Part shown: in pieces, positions 1 to 7,185 of the stretch
Position numbering within the stretch: the first letter of the stretch is position 1
Layout: every line of letters starts with the position of its first letter
From: Paractinoplanes abujensis
GTDB taxonomy: Bacteria > Actinomycetota > Actinomycetes > Mycobacteriales > Micromonosporaceae
Assembly (NCBI RefSeq): GCF_014204895.1
Contig: NZ_JACHMF010000001.1
Span: 2,232,001 to 2,296,000 of the forward strand
Reading direction: 5' to 3'
DNA: 64,000 nucleotides
Notes under the pieces: generated by a model
What the model saw: only the letters and a program-made list of their open reading frames with translations
The model's database searches: none
Told to the model about the DNA's origin: nothing
Position numbers and translations under genes: made by a program

Positions 1-825
1 GGCCACATACGTCGACACCGGCACCAGCTCATCCCCGCCGGCCGCAGCGGCGGAGACACCGGCGCCGGCGGGAAGGACGGTGACCAGCCCGGCCGCCAGC
101 AGATCGGCGGCGCCCGGCCCCAGCAGCGCTGCCGGGGCGGGCCGTCCCAGCAACCCGAGGGCGGCCAGCGCCGTACGGGCCGGTCGGGTCAGGTCGGCCA
201 GGGCGGTGGCGATCGCGTACGCCACCTGGTCGATGCCCTGCCCCGCGGGCGGTTTGGCCGTGGCCGCCTGCCGGGCCAGCGCGGTGACCGCCAGCGGGTT
301 GCCACCGGCCCGGTCCACCACCGCGTCCAGCACACCCTGGTCCAGGTGGCCGGCGCTGCGCCTAGCCAGGTCGAGCGCGGCCTGCCGGGTCAGCGGCGGC
401 ACCTCCACCCAGGTGTTCGCCGCGGCCCGCACGGCGTCCTGCACGTCGCCGGGCAGCCGGTGCGGGGTGCGCAGCGCCACCATCACCCGGCAGTGGGCGG
501 CCAGCAGCGGCAGCGCGGCCAGGGTGGCCGGGTCCGCGTACTGGATGTCGTCGAGGACCAGCAGCCCGGCCCGCACCCGCGAGCGCACCGCCTCGGCCAG
601 CAGGTGCACGTCGTGGGCGGGCAGCCGGGCCCGCACGGCCCGCGACAACGCCAGCGCGGGCACGGTCTGCAGCATCGCCAGCCCGCCGCCGCTGTGCACC
701 GGGCCGGGCACGGCCGCCGCGAGCTCGCGCAGCGCCGTGCTGCGCCCGCAGCCGGGCGGGCCGGTCAGCACGACAAGACCGGGACGGTGCAGCATGGCGG
801 CGGCCTGATGCAGCGCTTCCGCCAC
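1..825 (-). CDS. AAA/STAND-type ATPase regulator (LuxR-like), 3' part cut off by window edge
   Basis: The visible 275 residues form an N-terminal nucleotide-binding domain. A Walker A GPPGCGRST lies at about residues 22-30, a Walker B LLVLDD at 88-93 followed by IQYAD, and an arginine-rich sensor region RTPHRLPG follows. This is the pattern of the AAA ATPase module in large LuxR-family (LAL/MalT-like) or related STAND regulators; the effector and DNA-binding part would lie beyond position 1. I chose GTG 825 because a GGGAAGGGGA Shine-Dalgarno sits just upstream; GTG 849 and ATG 795 are in-frame alternatives. It is divergent from the dynamin operon, with about 190 bp between them. The family assignment is inference, because no LuxR helix-turn-helix is visible. 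Confidence 0.7.
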   Translation of the reverse strand, partial: MAEALHQAAAMLHRPGLVVLTGPPGCGRSTALRELAAAVPGPVHSGGGLAMLQTVPALALSRAVRARLPAHDVHLLAEAVRSRVRAGLLVLDDIQYADPATLAALPLLAAHCRVMVALRTPHRLPGDVQDAVRAAANTWVEVPPLTRQAALDLARRSAGHLDQGVLDAVVDRAGGNPLAVTALARQAATAKPPAGQGIDQVAYAIATALADLTRPARTALAALGLLGRPAPAALLGPGAADLLAAGLVTVLPAGAGVSAAAAGGDELVPVSTYVA

Positions 826-1016
826 CTGGTCCCCTTCCCCCGAGATCACTTCGGTGTGCGTGGCACGAACACGGGATCCCCTGCTCGTGCGCTGTCCGTA
901 GGCTGGACCCGCGGCGGGTGACCTTGAGGCCCGCCCCTTTTCACGATGGGGAGGGTCTCAGTGACACCGGCCGTGGTCAGCACATTCTCCCCGACAGTGT
1001 GCCCGGCTGACGAGTC

Positions 1017-2516
1017 ATGGTGAGCGGCCCGCTGAGCGCCAGCGTAGCGACGCTCTGTGACGAAATGGCCGCGCGTGTCGGTTCGGAGGCCGGTGGCCAG
1101 CTCATTCAGATCCGTGACCGTCTCGGCGAGCCGTTACGCGTAGCGATCGCCGGGCGGTTGAAAGCCGGAAAGTCGACACTCGTCAACGCGTTGATCGGGC
1201 GCCGGGTGGCCCCGACCGCGGTCGGGGAGTGCACCCGGGTGGTCACCCGCTTCCGCTACGGGCCGGCCGACCGGGTCGATGTGGTGTGCCGCGACGGCGA
1301 ACGCAGAAGCCTGCCGCTGGACGACGACGGGATGATCCCGCAGCGGCTCGGGGTGCCCGCGTCCCGGGTCGCGTACGTCGATGTCACCCTCACCAGTGAG
1401 AAACTGCGTGACCTGACCGTGGTCGACACGCCCGGCCTGGCCTCGACCGACGCGGTGGTCAGCGCCCGCGCCGAACAGGCCGTGGGCACCTCGACCGCCC
1501 CGTTCGACGCCGACATCGACGCCGACTCGGCCGGGGAGGTCGCCGCGGCCGAGGCCGTGGTCTACGTGTTCACCCAGGCCGTGCGGGCCGACGACGTACG
1601 GGCCCTGGAGGCTTTCCGTGACGCGTCGGCCCGGCTCGCGTCGACCCCGATCAACGCGCTCGGCGTGTTCGGCAAGGCCGACACGCTGGTGGGTGGGGCC
1701 GGTGACCCGTGGCCGGTGGCGGCTCCGCTGGCCGAGCAGCAGGCCGCGCTGCTGGCCCGGACGGTCTCCGACGTCGTACCGGTGGTGGGGTTGCTGGCCG
1801 AGACCGGCGAGTCGGGGCGGCTCACCGCGGCCGACCGTGACGCGTTGCAGCAGCTGGCCGGGCTGCCCGCCGCCCAGCTGCAGATCATGCTGGCCTCCGT
1901 CGACCTGTTCCGCAGCCGGCCCGCCCCCGTCGGCCCCGCCCACCGGGAGCGGCTGCTGCAACTGCTCGACCTGTACGGCATCGGCTTCGCCCTGGCCCAG
2001 CTGACCGCCGAGCCGGGCGTGTCGACCGGGGAGCTGGTGCGCCGGCTGGTCGCCGCGTCCGGGTTCCCGCGGCTGCAGCACACCCTGACGGAGACGTTCC
2101 GGTGGCGTTCCGACGCGATCAAGGCCGGGTGGGCGTTGTCGCGGCTCGAACGCCTCGCCGGGCACACCCGTGACGAACGGGACCGGGAGAAACTGCGCGA
2201 CGGGGTGGAACGGCTGCTGCGCAACCCCGCCTATCACCGGTTGCGGCTGCTCGACGCCGCCCAGCGGGTCGCCACCGGCGCGGTGCCGCTGCCGGTGCAA
2301 TGGGAGCAGGAACTGACCCGGCTGGCCACGTCCGAGGACCCGCGGTGGATTCTGCGGCTGCCCGACGCCGGCCTCGACGAACTGGCCACCGCCGCCGTCG
2401 CCGCGGCCAACCGGTGGCGTGTCTACGCGGTCGCCGGGGCCGGGCCCGCCCAGTCCCGCGTCGCGCAGGTCGCCCAGCGCGGATTCCACATCCTGGCCCA
2501 GCAGGTGCGGCCATGA
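1017..2516 (+). CDS. Dynamin-like GTPase, first of a tandem pair
   Basis: A 499-residue bacterial dynamin-family GTPase. The P-loop GRLKAGKS is at residues 46-53, the G2 threonine is in ECTRVVTRF around 73, the G3 motif DTPG is at 137-140, and a degenerate G4 FGKAD is at 218-222. No transmembrane segment is evident, so it may act as the soluble partner of the next gene product. Bacterial dynamins remodel or protect membranes; in Streptomyces a DynA/DynB pair supports sporulation septation, and mycobacteria have IniA/IniC. The stop overlaps the next start (ATGA), so the two are translationally coupled. The start ATG 1017 is followed at once by an in-frame GTG; no good ribosome binding site is visible for either. 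Confidence 0.85.
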   Translation: MVSGPLSASVATLCDEMAARVGSEAGGQLIQIRDRLGEPLRVAIAGRLKAGKSTLVNALIGRRVAPTAVGECTRVVTRFRYGPADRVDVVCRDGERRSLPLDDDGMIPQRLGVPASRVAYVDVTLTSEKLRDLTVVDTPGLASTDAVVSARAEQAVGTSTAPFDADIDADSAGEVAAAEAVVYVFTQAVRADDVRALEAFRDASARLASTPINALGVFGKADTLVGGAGDPWPVAAPLAEQQAALLARTVSDVVPVVGLLAETGESGRLTAADRDALQQLAGLPAAQLQIMLASVDLFRSRPAPVGPAHRERLLQLLDLYGIGFALAQLTAEPGVSTGELVRRLVAASGFPRLQHTLTETFRWRSDAIKAGWALSRLERLAGHTRDERDREKLRDGVERLLRNPAYHRLRLLDAAQRVATGAVPLPVQWEQELTRLATSEDPRWILRLPDAGLDELATAAVAAANRWRVYAVAGAGPAQSRVAQVAQRGFHILAQQVRP

Positions 2517-4318
2517 GCGCAGATCTGACCCCGCTGCTCGACAAAACCGTCAAGGACACCCTCGCGTACGTGCGCACCCACGATCCCGACGCCGGGGCCG
2601 AACTGGCCGAGCTGCGCCGCCGCCGGCTCACCCGCCCCGAGGTGGTGGTGGTCGGCGAGACCAAACGCGGCAAGAGCTCACTGATCAACGCGCTGCTCGG
2701 GGTGCCCGGCCTGTCCCCCGTCGACGCCGCCGTCGCCACCGCCACCTACCTGCAGTTCGTGCCGGGTGAGCAGCTGGGCGCGCGGGCGTGGCTGCCCGGA
2801 TCGGCCGACCCGATCGTCATCGGCGACCTGGCCGAGTGGGCCACCGGCGCCCAGCGGGCCCGCCGCATCGAGGTCACCCACCCGGCGCCGATGCTGCGCT
2901 ACGTGAGTCTGCTCGACACCCCCGGCGTGGGCGGGCTCGACCCGGCGCACACCGCCGTCGCCCTGGCCGCCGTGGAACGGGCCACGGCGCTGCTGTTCGT
3001 CGCCGACGCGTCCGCGCCCCTGTCCCAGCCCGAACTCGACTTCCTGGTCGCCGCGAGCGTCCGGGTCGACGCGGTCGTCTTCGCCCTCACCAAGATCGAC
3101 GGGTTTGCGGGGTGGCGGCGCATCCTCGACGACAACCAGGCCCTGCTGCGCGCGCACGCCCCCCGGTTCGCCGACGCGTCCTGGTTCGCGGTGTCGTCCA
3201 CCCTGGCCGAACTGGCCGTGCAGGCCGGCCCCGACGACCAGGCCGCCCTGGTGGAGGCGTCGAAGATCGCCGAACTGCAGCACGCCCTGGTCGAACTGGC
3301 CGGCCGCGGGCATCAGCTGCAGCTGGCCAACGTGCTGCGGGCAGCCCGCGGCGACCTCACCCGCCTGGAGGCGGCAGCGGCCGATTCCGTACGGGCGGTC
3401 GAAGCCGACCCGGTACGCACCGCGCAGATCCGGGCCGAACGGGCCGCGCTGGCCGCCCGCAAACGCACCGAGTCACGGCAGTGGACGCTGCTGCTGTCCA
3501 CCGAGACCCAGCGGGCCCGGGTGGAGACGGTGGGGCAGCTGCGCACCCGCATCGCCGCCGTGCAGCAGGACTTCAGCGAACGCATCGACAAAGGCCGCGG
3601 CGACACCCTGGCCACGATGCCCGAGCAACTCGACACCGAACTGCAAGCCGTCGCCGTGCACCTGTCCGAACAGCTCGAAACCACGTTCGCCGCCGTCGGG
3701 GAGAAAGTCCTGGCGTCGGTGTTCGACGAATCCGAACGCGCCGCGATGCTGAGCCGGCTCAACGCGAGCCTGCGCCACACCATGGACGCCGCCGCGCCCC
3801 GCGACGGCTCCGCCGACAACCTGCTGATCGCCCTGTCCGCCGGCGGCATCGCCTTCATGGCCGGCCGCGGCGCCATGCTCGGCGCGTCCGTGCTCGCCGT
3901 CGGCGGCGGTCTGCTGGTGCCGGTGGCCGGGATCGGGCTGGGCCTGGCCGCCGGCGGGTACGTGCTGTACCGGCGGCGGGTGCAGACCGACCGGCAGCAG
4001 GCCCGGATCTGGCTGCGCGACGTCCTCGGCGAGGCCCGGGCCGCGCTGGCCGACGAGATCGCCAACCGTTTCACCGATCTGCAGTACGCCCTGTCCGTCG
4101 CCGTCGACGACGCCGTCGAAAAACGGATCAAGGACCTGGACGCGCACATCGCCGAGATCGACGCGGCCGCCGCCGAGGACGCGGCCGGACGGTCCCGGCG
4201 GCGCGCCACCGCCCAGCAGGAACTCGACGCGGTCCGCGCGAAGCTACGCGCCGCCGATGCGGTTCTGGCCAAGGCCCGGGCGTTGACGCCCGTGCCGTAC
4301 GACGAGGAGAACCGATGA
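2513..4318 (+). CDS. Membrane-anchored dynamin-like GTPase, second of the pair
   Basis: A 601-residue dynamin-family GTPase. The P-loop GETKRGKSS is at residues 48-56, G3 DTPGVGG at 135-141, and a canonical G4 TKID at 193-196. A helical stalk follows (about 330-430). A glycine-rich hydrophobic hairpin at about 441-484 ends in YRRRV and looks like a membrane paddle. A charged helical tail (to 601) completes it. This architecture matches membrane-embedded bacterial dynamins such as DynA of Bacillus or the Streptomyces DynA/DynB partners. It starts within the stop of the first GTPase and its own stop overlaps the start of the acidic third gene, so all three are probably made together as a complex. 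A role in septation or membrane repair is inferred from the family only. Confidence 0.88.
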   Translation: MSADLTPLLDKTVKDTLAYVRTHDPDAGAELAELRRRRLTRPEVVVVGETKRGKSSLINALLGVPGLSPVDAAVATATYLQFVPGEQLGARAWLPGSADPIVIGDLAEWATGAQRARRIEVTHPAPMLRYVSLLDTPGVGGLDPAHTAVALAAVERATALLFVADASAPLSQPELDFLVAASVRVDAVVFALTKIDGFAGWRRILDDNQALLRAHAPRFADASWFAVSSTLAELAVQAGPDDQAALVEASKIAELQHALVELAGRGHQLQLANVLRAARGDLTRLEAAAADSVRAVEADPVRTAQIRAERAALAARKRTESRQWTLLLSTETQRARVETVGQLRTRIAAVQQDFSERIDKGRGDTLATMPEQLDTELQAVAVHLSEQLETTFAAVGEKVLASVFDESERAAMLSRLNASLRHTMDAAAPRDGSADNLLIALSAGGIAFMAGRGAMLGASVLAVGGGLLVPVAGIGLGLAAGGYVLYRRRVQTDRQQARIWLRDVLGEARAALADEIANRFTDLQYALSVAVDDAVEKRIKDLDAHIAEIDAAAAEDAAGRSRRRATAQQELDAVRAKLRAADAVLAKARALTPVPYDEENR

Positions 4319-4809
4319 GCGACCACCACGACTTCGGCGACCACCACGAAGAGCTCCCGATCTTCGACACGCCCGGTGGGCACGACACCCACGACGACTT
4401 CAGTCATCTGGTCGACCCCGTGTCCTACGAGGACCAGCACTTCGACACACCCGACTACGACGTGCCCGAGGTGCACCACCACGAGCCGGTGAACGCCGAC
4501 GACGCGGTCCCCGACGAGCAGCCCGCGGCGCTCGACCTGCCCGCCGACGACCCGCTCGACGTGTTCCCCCCGGCGCTCGACGTCGGTGACCTGCCCGAAC
4601 CCGTCGACGGCTTCCCCTGGATCGACACCGGCAGCCTCGGCGTCGTGCCCGCCCAGGCGCTGACCGGCACCCCCGAGCCCGTCCGGCCGGAGGAACTCGC
4701 CGAGTACGCCGGCGTCGACCTGCCCCCGGCCCAGGACCCGTGGGCCGCCCTGGCCGACGCCGAGGACCCGGCCACGAGCAGCCTGGCCCGCTGGTGGCAG
4801 GAAAACTGA
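4315..4809 (+). CDS. Small acidic His/Asp-rich protein of the dynamin operon
   Basis: A 164-residue protein of unknown family. The first third is dominated by Asp, Glu and His (for example DHHDFGDHHEE at the N terminus). A proline/aspartate-rich middle follows, with a short C-terminal segment ending in ARWWQEN. It has no transmembrane segment or signal peptide and is predicted to be largely disordered and strongly acidic. Its ATG overlaps the stop of the membrane dynamin, which argues that it is made stoichiometrically with the two GTPases. It could be a GTPase regulator, an adaptor to the divisome or a metal-binding tail; none of these can be shown from sequence. It is clearly coding because the frame fits a coupled operon and has strong third-position GC. 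Confidence 0.75.
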   Translation: MSDHHDFGDHHEELPIFDTPGGHDTHDDFSHLVDPVSYEDQHFDTPDYDVPEVHHHEPVNADDAVPDEQPAALDLPADDPLDVFPPALDVGDLPEPVDGFPWIDTGSLGVVPAQALTGTPEPVRPEELAEYAGVDLPPAQDPWAALADAEDPATSSLARWWQEN

Positions 4810-4888
4810 GTACCCGGCCTCTCCCGTCGTGCCGGACCCAGATGGCATAGTTCCGTCTCGCCCCGCAACGAGACCTGGAGCCGACCAC

Positions 4889-6268
4889 ATGGCCGCACCC
4901 GGCACCGCCCTGCCTCCCGCCACCGCGCGCCGGGAGCGTACGGGCTGGTACTTCTACGACTGGGCCAACTCGGCCTTCTCCACCACGGTCCTGACCGTGT
5001 TCCTCGGCCCGTTCCTGACCACCACCGCCGAGATCGCCGCCGGCTGCCCCCTGGGCACCGACGACTGCACCGGCCGGGTCCACCCGTTCGGGCTCACCAT
5101 CGCCGCGGGCTCCTTCTACCCGTACGTGGTCTCACTGTCGGTTCTGCTGACCGTGTTCGTCCTGCCCGTCATGGGGGCCGTCGCCGACCGCGCACCCCGC
5201 AAGAAGCCGCTGCTGGCCGGGGCCGCGTTCCTCGGCGCCGGCGCCACCGTCGCCATGGTGTTCGTGACCGGTGACCGTTACCTGCTGGGCGGGCTGCTGT
5301 TCCTGATCGCCAACATCGCGTTCGGCGCCGCCGTGGTCGTCTACAACTCGTTCCTGCCGCAACTGGCCGGCCCCGACGAACGCGACAAGGTCTCCAGCCG
5401 CGGCTGGGCGCTGGGCTACCTGGGCGGCGGGCTGCTGCTCGCAGCCAACCTGGTCGCCGTGGTGCTGCTGTCGGTCGACGGCGACGACCAGCGCACCATG
5501 GACATCGCCCGGTTCTGCATCGTGAGCGCCGGCCTGTGGTGGGCCGTGTTCACCCTCATCCCGCTGCGCTGGCTGCGCGAACACCCCGCCACCGGCGCCA
5601 CCGGCAACACGCGCGGCAACGTGCTGACCGACGGGTTCAAACAGCTCGGGCACACCCTGCGCACCCTGCGGGCGTACCCGCTGACCCTGTTCTTCCTGCT
5701 GGCCTACCTGATCTACAACGACGGCATCCAGACCGTGATCGCCCTGGCCGCGCAGTTCGGCAGCGAGGAACTCGACCTCACCCAGTCCACCCTGATCGTC
5801 ACCATCCTGATCGTGCAGTTCCTCGCGTTCGGCGGCGCCCTGGCGCTGGGGGCGCTGGCCACCCGCATCGGCGCCCGCAAAACGGTGCTGCTCAGCCTGG
5901 CCCTGTGGCTGGTCGTCATCGCCGCCGCCTACTGGCTGCCCGCCGGGAAGCCGCTGCCGTTCATGCTGCTCGGCGCGGGCATCGGCATCGTCCTGGGCGG
6001 CAGCCAAGCCCTCAGCCGCAGCCTGTTCTCCCAGCTCATCCCCGACGGCAAGGAAGGCGAATACTACGGCTTCTACGAGATCAGCGACAAAGGCACCAGC
6101 TGGCTCGGCCCGCTGCTGTTCGGCCTGATCTTCCAGCTCACCGACAGCTACCGGCTCGGCATCATCAGCCTGGTCGTGTTCTTCGTCGTCGGTGGCATCC
6201 TGCTCGCCCTCGTGCCGATCCGCCGCGCCATCACCGCCGCCGGCAACACACCCCCCACACTGATCTGA
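4889..6268 (+). CDS. MFS transporter, UMF1 (Atg22-like) family
   Basis: A 459-residue polytopic inner-membrane transporter with about twelve hydrophobic helices. The N-terminal GWYFYDWANSAF signature is typical of the UMF1 branch of the major facilitator superfamily, which is related to yeast vacuolar amino-acid effluxer Atg22. The substrate is unknown. I place the start at ATG 4889, preceded by CTGGAG eight bases upstream, rather than the longer frame beginning at 4829, because homologues begin shortly before the GWYFYDWANSAF motif. The stop overlaps the start of the GntR-type gene (TGATG), so transporter and regulator form a coupled pair, which suggests drug or metabolite efflux under GntR control. 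Confidence 0.85.
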   Translation: MAAPGTALPPATARRERTGWYFYDWANSAFSTTVLTVFLGPFLTTTAEIAAGCPLGTDDCTGRVHPFGLTIAAGSFYPYVVSLSVLLTVFVLPVMGAVADRAPRKKPLLAGAAFLGAGATVAMVFVTGDRYLLGGLLFLIANIAFGAAVVVYNSFLPQLAGPDERDKVSSRGWALGYLGGGLLLAANLVAVVLLSVDGDDQRTMDIARFCIVSAGLWWAVFTLIPLRWLREHPATGATGNTRGNVLTDGFKQLGHTLRTLRAYPLTLFFLLAYLIYNDGIQTVIALAAQFGSEELDLTQSTLIVTILIVQFLAFGGALALGALATRIGARKTVLLSLALWLVVIAAAYWLPAGKPLPFMLLGAGIGIVLGGSQALSRSLFSQLIPDGKEGEYYGFYEISDKGTSWLGPLLFGLIFQLTDSYRLGIISLVVFFVVGGILLALVPIRRAITAAGNTPPTLI

Positions 6269-6624
6269 TGAACATCAGCATCGACCCCGGCTCGGCGATC
6301 CCGCCCTACGAGCAGGTGCGGCTGCGCATCGCCGAACTGGCCGCGGACGGGCACCTGCCGGCCGGTCACAAACTTCCCCCCGTACGGGCCCTGGCCGCCG
6401 AACTGGGCCTGGCCGCCAACACGGTGGCCCGCGCCTACCGGGAACTCGAATCGGCCGGCCTCGTGCAGACCCGCGGCCGGCTCGGCACAGTCGTCACCGC
6501 CCGCGCGGCCGGCACCTCCGCCCAGGCCGTCCAGGCCGCCACCGCGTACGCGGACAAGGTCAAAGCGCTGGGGGTGCCGCCCGAAACGGCGCTGGCGCTG
6601 GTCCGGGCGGCCCTGCAACGTTAA
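6268..6624 (+). CDS. GntR-family regulator, short YtrA-like type
   Basis: A 118-residue regulator with a GntR winged helix-turn-helix (residues about 10-75; motif LPPVRALAAELGLAANTVAR) and only a short helical C-terminal tail. That size is typical of the YtrA subfamily, which lacks a large effector domain and usually controls adjacent transport genes. Its ATG lies inside the stop of the upstream MFS gene, so it is co-translated with that transporter and probably represses the operon. The 3' end overlaps the NUDIX gene on the other strand by four bases. No obvious operator was found upstream of the transporter. Confidence 0.88.
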   Translation: MNISIDPGSAIPPYEQVRLRIAELAADGHLPAGHKLPPVRALAAELGLAANTVARAYRELESAGLVQTRGRLGTVVTARAAGTSAQAVQAATAYADKVKALGVPPETALALVRAALQR

Positions 6625-7130
6625 AGCCCGTGCTTGTGGCCCAGCGCGGCGGGCGCCTCACCCGGCTGAGCGAACCACGGCGGGGAATCCGGGTCGGCCG
6701 TGGTCTCGATCCGCAGCTTCGTCAACTCGCCCACCTCGGGCAGCTCGTCCGGCGCGAACCAGCCCACCTCCAGCGACTCGTCACCGTCCGGGCGGGCCTC
6801 ACCCCCGACAGCCCGGCACCGGAACCAGACCGCCAGATATTCACACCGGTCACCGTTCGGGTACTGCGCGCCGTGCATGGCCACCCCACCCAGCCGTTCG
6901 ATCTCCGCGACCACCCCGGTCTCCTCGAAAATCTCCCGCAACGCCGCGTCGGCCGGTTGCTCCCCCGGATCGATCATGCCGGCGGGCAGCGACCACTGCC
7001 CGTTGTCGGACCGCTTCAGCAGCAGGATCCGCCCGTCGGCATCACGCACGACCCCGCTCGCCCCCGGCAGCAGCAACAGATCATGACCGACATGGGCGCG
7101 CAGCCCGGTGATGTAAGCAGAAATCGGCAT
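6621..7130 (-). CDS. NUDIX hydrolase
   Basis: A 169-residue Nudix-fold pyrophosphohydrolase. The Nudix box runs from about residue 52 to 75, with the conserved core REIFEETGV preceded by glycine and glutamate at the expected spacing. The protein starts with MPISAYITGLRAHVG, a typical beginning for actinobacterial members annotated as NUDIX or ADP-ribose/NTP pyrophosphatases. The substrate cannot be predicted. I chose ATG 7130; a much longer open frame upstream on this strand is only the shadow of the STAND ATPase gene. It is convergent with, and slightly overlaps, the GntR gene. Confidence 0.88.
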   Translation of the reverse strand: MPISAYITGLRAHVGHDLLLLPGASGVVRDADGRILLLKRSDNGQWSLPAGMIDPGEQPADAALREIFEETGVVAEIERLGGVAMHGAQYPNGDRCEYLAVWFRCRAVGGEARPDGDESLEVGWFAPDELPEVGELTKLRIETTADPDSPPWFAQPGEAPAALGHKHGL

Positions 7131-7185
7131 GCACCCACGCTGCCACAGCCCCGCCCGCCGTGCCCCGCCGGGATAACCTGGGGCC

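Noticed and set aside
2788..4809. A 673-codon open frame overlapping the second dynamin gene in another frame
   Set aside because: Its product is an arginine/proline/alanine-rich string typical of the shadow of a GC-rich gene; only the last part, which is the frame of the acidic protein, is real.
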